64,000 nt of DNA from Ferranicluibacter quercicola (GCF_021168455.1 NZ_JAJOZR010000008.1:62001-126000); one strand, 5' to 3'; numbered from the stretch's first letter, positions 1-8,340 are shown. Translations and numbers: made by a program. The notes: generated from the sequence alone by a model not told the origin.

Positions 1-256
1 CGGCAAGATCGCCAACGTCAAGGTCGGCGGCTTCGACGGTTCGCCGGATGCGGTCGCTGCCATCAAGGCCGGCGAACTGCAGTACACCGTGCTCCAGCCG
101 GTCGCCGTCTTCTCGGAAGAAGCCGTGAAGCAGGCCGACAGCTTCATCAAGACGGGCGCGACCGGCGCCAAGTCCGAAAAGCAGCTGTTCGATTGCCTGC
201 TCATCACCAAGGACAATGTCGACAAGTACTCGGCCCCCTTCGTCCTCGACAAGTAA
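1..256 (+). CDS. Sugar ABC transporter substrate-binding protein, C-terminal fragment
   Basis: This is the last 84 codons of a gene that begins before the window; the frame is read from base 2 to a TAA at 254-256. The visible part (GGFDGSPDAV near the start, AIKAGELQYTVLQP after it) is typical of the C-terminal lobe of ribose/xylose-type periplasmic binding proteins (Peripla_BP_4). Such proteins capture a sugar in the periplasm and deliver it to a membrane permease and ATPase. The permease and ATPase genes are not in view. A strong hairpin follows the stop, so the gene probably ends its transcript or is separated there from downstream genes. The exact sugar cannot be told. Confidence 0.8.
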   Translation, partial: GKIANVKVGGFDGSPDAVAAIKAGELQYTVLQPVAVFSEEAVKQADSFIKTGATGAKSEKQLFDCLLITKDNVDKYSAPFVLDK

Positions 257-270
257 GCCTTCGATACCAG

Positions 271-298
271 GGAGGGTGCCGCCCGCGGCACCCTCCTT
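271..298 (+). terminator. Hairpin after sugar-binding protein gene
   Basis: Perfect 11-bp stem (GGAGGGTGCCG at 271-281 pairing with 286-296) with a 4-nt loop, 14 nt after the stop codon, followed only by a weak pyrimidine tract (TT at 297-298). It could act as a terminator or as a 3' stabiliser of the binding-protein mRNA. Confidence 0.6.
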
Positions 299-412
299 CC
301 ACCGGCAGTCCCCCATCGTCGCGGCGTCCCGCGGCCGCATCCTTTCGAACGGGTTTTCAGTTAGAGGTTTTATGCGCTAGGACGCATGCAGAGCGAACAG
401 AGGGGCAACCGG

Positions 413-1258
413 ATGACGAACAAGACAACCGTCGGTCAGTTCATGTCCGAGCTTCCGAGCGACAGCCGCCATGCCCGCCAGATCGTGCGCCGCCAGCTGA
501 TCGCCGAGGCCGTGATGGCCGAGGGGTCGATGCGGATCGAGGATCTGACCGACCGCTTCGGCATCAGCCTGATGACCGCCCACCGCGACGTCGACGAACT
601 CGTCAGCCGCGGCCTCTTCCGCAAGACCCGCGGCATCGTGACGGCCGCCCCGACGAGCCTCATCGAATCCAGCGACGTCTACCGCTCGAGCCGTCAGGCC
701 CGGGAGAAGGCCGCGATCGCCCAGGCGGCGATGACCTTCATCGAGCCGGGACAGGCGATCTTTTTCGACGACAGCACCACCGTGCTGCAGATGGCCCACC
801 ACCTGCCGGAAAAGGTGCCGCTGACGGTCATCACCAATTCGCTGAACCTCATGAACGACCTGAAGGCCGTGCCGGACGTGACGCTGCTCGGGCTGGGCGG
901 GCAGTTCTACAACTGGTGCAACGCCTTCATGGGGCGCATGACCATCCGCGAGATCGAGAAGCTGCGGGCCGATACCGTGTTCATGTCGATGTCGGCCATT
1001 CTCGACGACGTCGCCTTTCACCAGTCGCCGGAAATGGTGGAGACCAAGCGGGCCATGTTCGACAGCGCCGCCATGCGCATCCTTCTGGCGGATCACACGA
1101 AATTCGAGCGCCGGGCGCTCTATTCCTTCGCCGCGCTCACCGAATTCGACCTCGTCATCGTGGACGACAACATCGCGCCGGAGCATCTGGAGCGCATGCG
1201 CTCCAAAGGCATCAACCTGATGGTCGCGCCGGTGGACCGGCCGAAGGCCGGGAGATAG
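413..1258 (+). CDS. DeoR/GlpR family transcriptional regulator
   Basis: 281-residue DeoR-type regulator. The N-terminal helix-turn-helix (about residues 30-75, LTDRFGISLMTAHRDVDEL) binds DNA. The C-terminal domain (DeoRC) normally senses a phosphorylated sugar or sugar alcohol, and its conserved patches are visible (FFDDSTTVL, VITNSLNL, and a late ADHTKFERRA). An AGGGG at 401-405 lies 7 nt before ATG 413. An in-frame ATG at 386 would add nine residues but has only AGGA three bases upstream, so 413 is preferred. It follows a sugar-binding-protein gene and may control that transporter. It is not an obvious part of the phn operon. Confidence 0.85.
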   Translation: MTNKTTVGQFMSELPSDSRHARQIVRRQLIAEAVMAEGSMRIEDLTDRFGISLMTAHRDVDELVSRGLFRKTRGIVTAAPTSLIESSDVYRSSRQAREKAAIAQAAMTFIEPGQAIFFDDSTTVLQMAHHLPEKVPLTVITNSLNLMNDLKAVPDVTLLGLGGQFYNWCNAFMGRMTIREIEKLRADTVFMSMSAILDDVAFHQSPEMVETKRAMFDSAAMRILLADHTKFERRALYSFAALTEFDLVIVDDNIAPEHLERMRSKGINLMVAPVDRPKAGR

Positions 1259-1273
1259 ACGGCGGTTGCTGGC

Positions 1274-2005
1274 TCAGACGTTTTCCGGAGCGACGAAGAC
1301 CAGTTCCATGCGGTCGGCGAGGAAGCGCGTGCGGATCGCCTGCACCGGCCGGTCCTCGAGATCGACATCCACGGCATGGGTGACCAGCACGATCGCATCG
1401 CCCGCGCAGGAAAGCGCATCGGCGTCGCCCGAGGAGACGCGTTCGGCCGTCAGCCGCGTCTCGCGCCGGCGATAGTCGGCAAGTCCGCAGCGGCGCAGCG
1501 CCTGGGTGATCGAGCCCTCCTGCGCATAGGCCGCGATGATGCCGGGGAAACGTTCGGCCGAGAAATGCGAGGTGGAGCGGGACAAAGGCACGCCGTCCAC
1601 CACCGCCATATGATCGAGCCGGTGAAGGGGCGCGCCCGGCGCAAGACCGAGCAGCCGTGCCATGGCCCTGTCGGCCGCCACCTTCTGCGAGCCCACGAGC
1701 CGGCCCGAGGGCTCCAGCGACTGGCGCATCATGTTTTCGGAAAACCGCGCCCGCGCGCCGATCGGATAGGAAATGCGCGGCGCGACCGGATTGACGAAGG
1801 TGCCACGCCCCCGCTCCGCCCGGACGATTCCCTCCGCTGCGAGCGCCGCGATGGCGCGGCGCACCGTGTGGCGGTTGACGCCGTAGTCGGCGGCCAGATC
1901 CGTTTCCGGCGGCAGGCGGTCGGTCACGCCTTCTTCCAGGATCGACGCGCGGATGCCGTCGGCGACCCGCCGCCAGCGTGAGATGCCGTCATCCTGTCCG
2001 TCCAA
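1274..2005 (-). CDS. phnF: GntR/HutC family regulator of phosphonate metabolism, PhnF
   Basis: About 243 residues: a winged helix-turn-helix at the N-terminus (about 10-75, DLAADYGVNRHTVRRAIAAL, then RAERGRGTFV) and a UTRA ligand-binding domain to the C-terminus, the HutC architecture. PhnF proteins repress phosphonate genes and are released by a ligand such as phosphate or a phosphonate. Location supports this: it is divergent from phnG with 98 bp between them. Both candidate starts are TTG. TTG at 2011 is only 1 nt from AGGAG, whereas TTG at 2005 has a 7-nt spacing, so 2005 is chosen. It converges with the DeoR gene. Confidence 0.88.
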   Translation of the reverse strand: MDGQDDGISRWRRVADGIRASILEEGVTDRLPPETDLAADYGVNRHTVRRAIAALAAEGIVRAERGRGTFVNPVAPRISYPIGARARFSENMMRQSLEPSGRLVGSQKVAADRAMARLLGLAPGAPLHRLDHMAVVDGVPLSRSTSHFSAERFPGIIAAYAQEGSITQALRRCGLADYRRRETRLTAERVSSGDADALSCAGDAIVLVTHAVDVDLEDRPVQAIRTRFLADRMELVFVAPENV

Positions 2006-2021
2006 AGGCAATCTCCTGCGC

Positions 2022-2056
2022 GTGTCATAGCGGCGTCATGATCTCAAGGTTATAAA
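2022..2056 (+). promoter_or_regulatory. PHO box-like site plus -10, promoter of phnGHIJKL
   Basis: Two 7-mers in the 7-4-7 PhoB layout: GTGTCAT (2022-2028), AGCG, GCGTCAT (2033-2039); the alphaproteobacterial unit is CTGTCAT. A TATAAA at 2051-2056 starts 11 nt after the box, the spacing expected where PhoB replaces the -35 contact. It sits upstream of phnG and also directly upstream of divergent phnF. Read by eye; not scored against a matrix. Confidence 0.6.
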
Positions 2057-2071
2057 TCAGATCAAGATTGG

Positions 2072-2091
2072 TTGTCTACACAAATAGACAA
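2072..2091. promoter_or_regulatory. Probable PhnF (HutC-type) operator
   Basis: TTGTCTACACAA (2072-2083) fits the dyad TTGTnTAnACAA, containing the HutC-subfamily core GTnTAnAC. An overlapping longer inverted repeat TTGTCTA-N6-TAGACAA spans 2072-2091. It lies just downstream of the predicted -10, 12 nt before the phnG start, where a bound repressor would block transcription. Confidence 0.65.
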
Positions 2092-2103
2092 ATAGGATCC
2101 GGG

Positions 2104-2565
2104 ATGACCAGACACGATGAGACACAGGGCCGCAAGCGCGCGCTCGACGCCATGGCCTCGATGCCGGCCGATCTTCTGGGAGAACGCTACGGCGCGATCG
2201 CGAAGACCGCACCGGCTGCCATTCCCGTCCGCGGCCCGGAGATCGGCGCCGTGATGGTGCGCGGACGGATCGGCGGCGGCGGGGCCCCGTTCAATCTCGG
2301 CGAGGCAAGCGTGACACGGGCGACGGTGAAGCTCGACAGCGGCGAGGTCGGCCATGCGATCGTTCTCGGCCGCGACACCGAAAAAGCCCGCATGGTCGCG
2401 CATCTCGATGCCCTCGGACAGCTCGCCGCCTGGCAGGCCGTGATCGAGACGGATGTCGTCGCACCGGCGCTGGCGCTCGACGCCGAGGAGCGTCGCCAGC
2501 GCGCGGAAGAAACGGAAGCGACGCGTGTCGATTTCTTCACACTGGTCCGGGGAGAAGACCGATGA
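2104..2565 (+). CDS. phnG: Phosphonate C-P lyase system protein PhnG
   Basis: 153 residues, the usual PhnG length. PhnG is part of the PhnGHIJ core complex and works with PhnI, PhnH and PhnL to transfer methylphosphonate onto the ribose C1 of ATP. It shows the family's conserved middle (GPEIGAVMVRGRIGGGGAPF and FNLGEASVTRATV) and the C-terminal DFFTLVRGEDR. The ATG at 2104 is chosen because an upstream in-frame TTG at 2068 would start inside the operator and add non-homologous residues. Its end overlaps phnH by 4 nt (ATGA), the first of several such couplings. Probably PhoB-activated and PhnF-repressed. Confidence 0.93.
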   Translation: MTRHDETQGRKRALDAMASMPADLLGERYGAIAKTAPAAIPVRGPEIGAVMVRGRIGGGGAPFNLGEASVTRATVKLDSGEVGHAIVLGRDTEKARMVAHLDALGQLAAWQAVIETDVVAPALALDAEERRQRAEETEATRVDFFTLVRGEDR

Positions 2566-3152
2566 GCCTCACCATGGTCGATGGCGGTTTCGCCGAGCCC
2601 GTCTTCGGATCGCAGCGCGCCTTCCGCGCGCTGATGGATGCCTTCGCCCGACCGGGAAGCATCGCCGATCTCTCCGGCCTTGCCTCACCTCCGGCGCCGA
2701 TGGCGCCTGCGGCCGGCGCGATCCTTCTGGCGCTTGCCGATGCGGACACGCCCGTCTTCTTCGAGGCAGACATGCCGGAGGCGAAGGCCTGGGTCGGCTT
2801 TCACACCGGTGCTGCGGCAACCGCGGATGCGCCATCGGCGCGCTTCGTCCTTCTCGCCGATGACAGCGATTGCGACGGCTGGAACCGGTTCGCGGTCGGC
2901 ACGGCGGACTATCCGGATCGCTCGGCAACACTGCTCCTCCCTGTCGCAGCGCTTCATGGCGGGCGGCCCCTCACCCTTACCGGCCCGGGCATCGAGACCA
3001 CGACCGATATCGCACCGCAGGGTCTGCCGGCAGGTTTTGCCGATGTCATGGCCGCCAACCGCGCGGGCTTTCCGCTCGGCTTCGATCTCGTCCTCGTCTC
3101 GGGCGACGCAGCGCTGGCGCTGCCGCGCACCACACGCATTCAGGAGGCCTGA
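2562..3152 (+). CDS. phnH: Phosphonate C-P lyase system protein PhnH
   Basis: 196 residues; PhnH is a structural dimeric subunit of the C-P lyase core complex with a fold related to PLP-dependent transferases but without the cofactor. Visible family features: the N-terminal VFGSQRAFRALMDAFARPG, the central LALADADTPVFF, and the late FPLGFDLVLVSGDAALALPR. It begins in a 4-nt ATGA overlap with phnG and ends 3 nt before phnI, so it is translated as part of one operon. Confidence 0.93.
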   Translation: MSLTMVDGGFAEPVFGSQRAFRALMDAFARPGSIADLSGLASPPAPMAPAAGAILLALADADTPVFFEADMPEAKAWVGFHTGAAATADAPSARFVLLADDSDCDGWNRFAVGTADYPDRSATLLLPVAALHGGRPLTLTGPGIETTTDIAPQGLPAGFADVMAANRAGFPLGFDLVLVSGDAALALPRTTRIQEA

Positions 3153-3155
3153 GCC

Positions 3156-4259
3156 ATGTATGTCGCCGTCAAGGGCGGGGAAGCCGCCATCGAGAAGGCG
3201 CACCGGCTGCTCGCCGACCGCCGCCGGGGGGACCGGTCGGTTCCCGCTCTCTCGCTCGAGCAGATCGCCGGACAGCTCTCGCTTGCCGTGGACCGGGTCA
3301 TGGCCGAGGGATCGCTCTACGATCCCGAGCTTGCCGCCATGGCCGTGCGCCAGTCGCGCGGCGACATGATCGAGGCGATCTTTCTCATCCGCGCCTATCG
3401 TACGACGCTGCCGCGCTTCGGCGCCACGCGGCCGGTGGAGACGGCGACGATGCGGATCGAGCGGCGCGTGTCGGCCACCTACAAGGACATTCCCGGCGGA
3501 CAGCTGCTCGGGCCGACCTTCGACTACACCCACCGCCTGATCGACCCCGACATGGCCGGCGACCACCCCGTCGAGCCCGGCGCGCGGCGGGCGGTTGCCG
3601 AAGACGCGGCCTACCCCCGCGTGACGGATATCCTCAACGGCGAAGGCCTGATCGAGCCGGATATCGCGTCCGACGCCGAGCCCGGCGACCTCACCCGCGA
3701 CCCGACCGGCTTTCCCGCGGGCCGTGACCTGCGGCTGCAGGCGCTGGCGCGCGGCGACGAAGGCTTTCTGCTGTCGCTCGGGTATTCGACCCAGCGCGGC
3801 TACGGCCGCACGCATCCCTTCGTCGGCGAAGTGCGCATCGGTCTCGTCGATCTGGAGATCGACCTGCCTGAACTCGGCTTTGCCGTCAATATCGGCGCGA
3901 TCCGTGTCACAGAGTGCCAGATGGTGTCGCAGTTCAAGGGCGGCGGGCAGGATGGTCCGCGCTTCACCCGCGGCTACGGTCTCGTCTTCGGGCAGTCGGA
4001 GCGCAAGGCCATGTCGATGAGCCTCGTCGATCGGGCGCTGCGCGCGGACGAGTTCGCCGAGAACCGGGTGGCCCCGGCGCAGGACGAGGAGTTCGTCCTC
4101 TCCCATTGCGACAATGTCGAAGCCACCGGCTTCGTCGAGCACCTGAAGCTGCCGCATTATGTGGACTTCCAGGCCGAACTCGACCTGCTGCGCATGCTGC
4201 GGCGGGAGCACGCGGCGGAAAAGACCGCCGAGACGGACCGACAGGAGGCCGCGGAATGA
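3156..4259 (+). CDS. phnI: Carbon-phosphorus lyase complex subunit PhnI
   Basis: 367 residues, full length. PhnI is the nucleosidase subunit: with PhnG, PhnH and PhnL it displaces adenine from ATP to form ribose 5-triphosphate 1-phosphonate, and alone it can act as a purine nucleosidase. The start MYVAVKGGEAAIEKAHRLL and FLIRAYRTTLPRFG are characteristic. It starts 3 nt after phnH and overlaps phnJ by 4 nt (ATGA at 4256-4259). The C-terminal tail after about residue 345 is rich in Ala and Glu and looks disordered. Confidence 0.95.
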   Translation: MYVAVKGGEAAIEKAHRLLADRRRGDRSVPALSLEQIAGQLSLAVDRVMAEGSLYDPELAAMAVRQSRGDMIEAIFLIRAYRTTLPRFGATRPVETATMRIERRVSATYKDIPGGQLLGPTFDYTHRLIDPDMAGDHPVEPGARRAVAEDAAYPRVTDILNGEGLIEPDIASDAEPGDLTRDPTGFPAGRDLRLQALARGDEGFLLSLGYSTQRGYGRTHPFVGEVRIGLVDLEIDLPELGFAVNIGAIRVTECQMVSQFKGGGQDGPRFTRGYGLVFGQSERKAMSMSLVDRALRADEFAENRVAPAQDEEFVLSHCDNVEATGFVEHLKLPHYVDFQAELDLLRMLRREHAAEKTAETDRQEAAE

Positions 4260-5155
4260 CCTTGCCCGCCTATAACTTTGCCTATCTGGACGAACAGACC
4301 AAGCGCATGATCCGCCGCGCGATCCTCAAGGGCATCGCCATTCCCGGCTATCAGGTGCCGTTCGCCTCCCGCGAGATGCCGATGCCCTATGGCTGGGGCA
4401 CGGGCGGCGTGCAGGTGACGGCGGCCATTCTCGGGCCGGACGACGTCCTCAAGGTGATCGACCAGGGTGCCGACGACACGACCAACGCCGTCTCCATCCG
4501 CGCCTTCTTCGCCAAGACGGCCAATGTGGCGACGACCACGAAGACGGCGGAGGCGACGATCATCCAGACCCGCCACCGCATTCCGGAAGAAACGCTGCGG
4601 GCGCACCAGACCATCGTCTTCCAGGTGCCGATCCCCGAGCCGCTGCGCTTTCTCGAGCCGCGCGAGACCGAGACGCGGGTGATGCACGGGCTGGAGGAAT
4701 ACGGTCTCGTGCATGTGAAGCTCTACGAGGACATCGCCCAGCACGGCCATATCGCCACCACCTATGCCTATCCGGTGAAGGTCGAGGGCCGCTACGTCAT
4801 GGACCCCTCGCCCATTCCGAAATTCGACAATCCGAAGCTCGATCGTTCCCCCGCCTTGCAGCTGTTCGGCGCCGGCCGCGAGAAGCGCATCTATGCGCTG
4901 CCGCCGTTCAGCCAGGTCACGAGCCTCGATTTCGAGGACCACCCCTTTACCGTCCAGACCTTCAGCCGCCCCTGCGCGCTCTGCAATGCGACGGGAGTCT
5001 ATATGGACGAGGTGGTGACCGACGACCGCGGCGGGCGGATGTTCGTCTGCTCCGACACCGACCATTGCGAGACGCGCCAAGCGGACGGCCACACGGGTTC
5101 CGGCCTGCCGCAGATCGGGGACCACGCATCGAAGGCGCAGGAGACCACGCAATGA
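4256..5155 (+). CDS. phnJ: C-P lyase, radical SAM subunit PhnJ
   Basis: 299 residues. PhnJ breaks the carbon-phosphorus bond of ribose 1-phosphonate 5-phosphate with radical SAM chemistry, releasing methane or another alkane. The unusual C-terminal cysteine pattern is complete: C240-x2-C243-x21-C265-x5-C271, the spacing of C241/C244/C266/C272 in the E. coli enzyme (three iron-sulfur ligands and the thiyl cysteine). The glycine of IPGYQVPF (G31) matches the proposed glycyl-radical site. It is coupled by ATGA overlaps to both phnI and phnK. The C-terminal 25 residues are variable. Confidence 0.96.
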   Translation: MTLPAYNFAYLDEQTKRMIRRAILKGIAIPGYQVPFASREMPMPYGWGTGGVQVTAAILGPDDVLKVIDQGADDTTNAVSIRAFFAKTANVATTTKTAEATIIQTRHRIPEETLRAHQTIVFQVPIPEPLRFLEPRETETRVMHGLEEYGLVHVKLYEDIAQHGHIATTYAYPVKVEGRYVMDPSPIPKFDNPKLDRSPALQLFGAGREKRIYALPPFSQVTSLDFEDHPFTVQTFSRPCALCNATGVYMDEVVTDDRGGRMFVCSDTDHCETRQADGHTGSGLPQIGDHASKAQETTQ

Positions 5156-5925
5156 CCGATCCCATTCTCTCCGTCCGCGGCCTCGAAAAGCGCTACGGGT
5201 CCTTCATCGGCTGCACCGACGTCTCCTTCGACGTCTGGCCGGGCGAGGTCGTCGCCATCGTGGGCGAATCCGGCTCCGGCAAGACGACGCTGCTCAACTG
5301 CATCTCCGGCCGGCTGGAGCGCTCGGCCGGCGAGATCCGCTACCGGATGCGCGACGGGCGTTTCCCGGATCTGGCCGACCTCTCGGAAGCCGAACGCCGC
5401 TTTCTGATGCGCACAGACTGGGGCTTCGTACACCAGAACCCGGCGGACGGGCTGCGGATGCGCGTTTCGGCCGGCGCCAATGTCGGCGAGCGGCTGATGG
5501 CGGTCGGCGAGCGCCATTATGGCGATATCCGCCGCACGGCCGGCGACTGGCTGTCGCGCGTGGAGATCGCCGCCGAGCGGATCGACGACCAGCCCATCGC
5601 CTTCTCCGGCGGCATGCGCCAGCGCCTGCAGATCGCCCGCAACCTCGTCACCCATCCCCGGCTGATCTTCATGGACGAGCCGACCGGGGGGCTCGACGTT
5701 TCCGTGCAGGCGCGCGTGCTCGATCTCCTGCGCGGGCTCGTCACCGACCTGCAGCTCGCCGTCGTCATCGTCACCCACGATCTCGCCGTCGCGCGGCTCC
5801 TGTCGCAGCGGATGATCGTCATGAAGGGCGGGCATATCGTCGAGGCCGGGCTGACGGACCGGGTGCTGGACGATCCGCGCCATGCCTATACCCAGCTTCT
5901 CGTCGCCTCCATTCCCGAATCCTGA
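5152..5925 (+). CDS. phnK: Phosphonate C-P lyase system ATP-binding protein PhnK
   Basis: 257-residue ABC-type ATPase: Walker A GESGSGKTT near residue 38, signature SGGMRQRLQIARNL, Walker B LIFMDEPTGGLDV and the H-loop IVTHDLAVARL. PhnK resembles dipeptide/nickel transporter ATPases but has no transmembrane partner. In E. coli it docks on PhnJ of the core complex. The ATG at 5152 overlaps the phnJ stop by 4 nt; the frame is open further upstream, but only inside phnJ. Confidence 0.94.
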   Translation: MTDPILSVRGLEKRYGSFIGCTDVSFDVWPGEVVAIVGESGSGKTTLLNCISGRLERSAGEIRYRMRDGRFPDLADLSEAERRFLMRTDWGFVHQNPADGLRMRVSAGANVGERLMAVGERHYGDIRRTAGDWLSRVEIAAERIDDQPIAFSGGMRQRLQIARNLVTHPRLIFMDEPTGGLDVSVQARVLDLLRGLVTDLQLAVVIVTHDLAVARLLSQRMIVMKGGHIVEAGLTDRVLDDPRHAYTQLLVASIPES

Positions 5926-5954
5926 GCCCCAGAAGCCCGAGCCGGAGTCCGCCG

Positions 5955-6707
5955 ATGCCCCTCTCTTCCCTCCCGCCGACCCACCAGAGGATGCCGGACG
6001 GCGCGCTGCTCAGCGTGCGCGACGTCGCCAAATCCTTCGTCATGCATCTGCGCGACGGCGTCGTGCTGCCTGTGGTGGCCAATGTCTGCTTCGATCTCTT
6101 CCCCGGCGAATGCGTCGTTCTCGGCGGTCCCTCGGGCGTCGGCAAATCGTCCATCCTGCGGATGGTGTATGGCAACTACGCCATCGACCAGGGCTCCGTC
6201 CTCGTGCGGGATCCCGACAGCGGCGCGGTTCGCGATCTCGGTGCCGGCGATCCGCGCCTCGTTCTGGCCATCCGGGAGAACGGCATCGGCTATGTCAGCC
6301 AGTTCCTGCGCGCCGTGCCCCGCGTCTCCGCGGTCGAGATCGTCGCCGAACCGCTCGTGTCGCGCGGCGTCGAGCGGGCGGAGGCCGTTTCGCGCGCCCG
6401 CGACATGCTCTCCCGGCTGAACCTGCCGGAAACGCTGCACGGGCTTCCACCCGCCACCTTCTCGGGCGGCGAGAAGCAGCGCGTCAACATCGCCCGCGGC
6501 TTCATCACCGATCACCCCGTCCTCCTCCTCGATGAACCCACAGCCTCGCTCGATGCGGAGAACCGCGACGTGGTGACCGTCATGATCGGCGAGAAGCTCG
6601 CGCGCGGCACGGCAATCCTCGGCATCTTTCACGATCAGCCGGTGCGCGAGGCCGTGGCGACCCGCACCATCGACGTTTCCGCATTTTCCGCCCGAAAGGC
6701 TGCATGA
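5955..6707 (+). CDS. phnL: Phosphonate C-P lyase system ATP-binding protein PhnL
   Basis: 250-residue ABC-type ATPase with Walker A GGPSGVGKSS, signature FSGGEKQRVNIARG and Walker B VLLLDEPTASLD. PhnL is required for the first step, with PhnG, PhnH and PhnI, in which ATP and phosphonate give ribose 1-phosphonate 5-triphosphate, and it also binds the PhnK-bound complex. A 29-nt gap separates it from phnK, the longest inside the phnG-phnL block. Its stop overlaps the start of the acetyltransferase gene by 4 nt. Confidence 0.94.
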   Translation: MPLSSLPPTHQRMPDGALLSVRDVAKSFVMHLRDGVVLPVVANVCFDLFPGECVVLGGPSGVGKSSILRMVYGNYAIDQGSVLVRDPDSGAVRDLGAGDPRLVLAIRENGIGYVSQFLRAVPRVSAVEIVAEPLVSRGVERAEAVSRARDMLSRLNLPETLHGLPPATFSGGEKQRVNIARGFITDHPVLLLDEPTASLDAENRDVVTVMIGEKLARGTAILGIFHDQPVREAVATRTIDVSAFSARKAA

Positions 6708-7324
6708 TGGCCAAGCTTTCCGAACATCATCCTGCGATCCACGAGACCGCCAGGGTCACCGACTGCCGGCTTGGCCGCTATGTCGAGATCGCCGAGCGGT
6801 CGCGTCTCGGCGAGGTCGCGCTCGGCGACTACTCCTATGTCATGGAAGACTGCGCCCTCTGGTGCGCGACCGTCGGCAAGTTCGTCAATATCGCCTCCAT
6901 GGTGCGGCTCAACGCCACCAACCACCCGATGGACCGCGCCAGCCTGCACCATTTCACCTACAGGGCCGGCGACTATTTCGAGGGCGCCACGGACGAGGCG
7001 GACTTCTTTGCCGCGCGGCGGGCCCGGCGCGTCACCATCGGCCACGATGTCTGGATCGGCCACGGCGCGACGGTTCTGCCGGGCGTGACGGTGGGCAATG
7101 GGGCCGTCATCGGCGCGGGCGCCGTGGTGTCGCACGATGTGGCACCCTACACGATCGTCGGCGGCGTGCCGGCCCGGCTGATCCGCGACCGCTTCGCACG
7201 CGCGACGGCCGAGGGCATGGAGCGCCTTGCCTGGTGGGACTGGCCGCACGACAGACTGTTCGCGGCGCTCGAGGATTTCCGCACGCTGACGGGCGCGGCG
7301 TTTCTCGAACGCTACGCCGCCTGA
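6704..7324 (+). CDS. Phosphonate-operon hexapeptide-repeat acetyltransferase
   Basis: 206 residues with left-handed beta-helix hexapeptide repeats (GLGRYVEIAERSRLGEVALG-like repeats at the start, then IGHDVWIGHGATVLPGVTVG and GAVIGAGAVVSHDVAPY). The fold belongs to the xenobiotic/CatB acetyltransferase group. Members sited in phn operons form a recognised subfamily (phosphonate metabolism transferase hexapeptide family). Its substrate is not established; protection from toxic aminoalkylphosphonates, the role of the unrelated PhnO, is a possible inference. It overlaps phnL by 4 nt and is the last gene before the second phosphonate promoter. Confidence 0.85.
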   Translation: MMAKLSEHHPAIHETARVTDCRLGRYVEIAERSRLGEVALGDYSYVMEDCALWCATVGKFVNIASMVRLNATNHPMDRASLHHFTYRAGDYFEGATDEADFFAARRARRVTIGHDVWIGHGATVLPGVTVGNGAVIGAGAVVSHDVAPYTIVGGVPARLIRDRFARATAEGMERLAWWDWPHDRLFAALEDFRTLTGAAFLERYAA

Positions 7325-7344
7325 TGTCAGCGTCTGACGCAAAA

Positions 7345-7373
7345 GTTTCATGCGACCGTCACGCAACCATCAT
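7345..7373 (+). promoter_or_regulatory. PHO box-like triple repeat upstream of phnC
   Basis: Three 7-mers at 11-nt intervals: GTTTCAT (7345-7351), CCGTCAC (7356-7362), CCATCAT (7367-7373), each sharing five of seven bases with CTGTCAT. The 123-bp gap before phnC is otherwise empty. No clear -10 follows at the expected distance, so this is weaker than the phnG site. Confidence 0.45.
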
Positions 7374-7447
7374 CGCTTGCCGCTCACAGTCCTTGGACGT
7401 GCAGCCGGCATGAGGTCGGCTTTCACGCTGCTGTTCGGGATCATATC

Positions 7448-8311
7448 ATGACCGGGATTACCCCCATTGCGCTGTCCGTGACCCATCTGTCGAAACGCTA
7501 TGGCGAGACGCGGGCGCTGAACGGCGTCAGCCTGATGCTGGAGCAGGGCGAGATGGTGGCGCTCATCGGCGCGTCCGGTTCCGGCAAGAGCACGCTCATC
7601 CGCCACATCGCCGGTCTCGAGATCGGCGACGGCGAGAGCGGACGGGTCGAGATCCTCGGCGCGGTGTCGCAGGCCGGCGGACGCATGAACCGGGAGGCCG
7701 CGCGCGGCCGCGTCGCCGTGATCTTCCAGCAGTTCAACCTCGTCGGACGGCTGTCCGTGCTGACCAACGTGCTCATCGGCCATCTCGGCCGCATACCCCG
7801 CTGGCGGGGCACGCTCGGCCTGTTCAACGCCCGGGAGAAGGACAAGGCCCGTGCGGCGCTGGCCCGCGTCGGCATTCCGCAGGTTGCCGCGCAACGCGCC
7901 TCGACGCTGTCGGGCGGCCAGCAGCAGCGCGCCGCCATCGCCCGAACGCTCGTGCAGGAAGCCCGCATCCTGATCGCCGACGAACCGATCTCGGCGCTCG
8001 ATCCCTCGGCGGCCCGCCGGGTGATGGACGTGCTGGCCGATATTTCCCGCGAAGACGGCATCACCGTGCTCGTGTCGCTCCATCAGGTCGAATATGCGCG
8101 GCGCTATTGCCGCCGCACGATCGCCATGCGCGACGGCGCCATCGTCTATGACGGCCCGTCCACCGCCCTTTCCAACGATTTCCTCGCCGAACTCTACGGA
8201 GCGGCATCGGAAGAACTCGTCCTGCCGGATGCTGCCTCGAGCGGCCCGGCCGACCCCATGACGCCCACGGGCGTCGAGCCCAAACGCCAGGCGGCGCTCG
8301 CCACCGTCTGA
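7448..8311 (+). CDS. phnC: Phosphonate ABC transporter ATP-binding protein PhnC
   Basis: 287-residue ATPase of the phosphonate importer: Walker A GASGSGKST, Q-loop FQQFNLV, signature LSGGQQQRAAIARTL, Walker B ILIADEPISALDP, H-loop VSLHQVEYARR. It powers uptake with PhnE (channel) and PhnD (binding protein). An alternating order MTHLSKRYGETRALNGV at the N-terminus is normal for the family. About 30 extra residues at the C-terminus look disordered. It heads phnCDE-phnM, probably from its own promoter. Confidence 0.95.
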   Translation: MTGITPIALSVTHLSKRYGETRALNGVSLMLEQGEMVALIGASGSGKSTLIRHIAGLEIGDGESGRVEILGAVSQAGGRMNREAARGRVAVIFQQFNLVGRLSVLTNVLIGHLGRIPRWRGTLGLFNAREKDKARAALARVGIPQVAAQRASTLSGGQQQRAAIARTLVQEARILIADEPISALDPSAARRVMDVLADISREDGITVLVSLHQVEYARRYCRRTIAMRDGAIVYDGPSTALSNDFLAELYGAASEELVLPDAASSGPADPMTPTGVEPKRQAALATV

Positions 8312-8340
8312 TCCGACATCACTGTCAACCGGAGACCACC

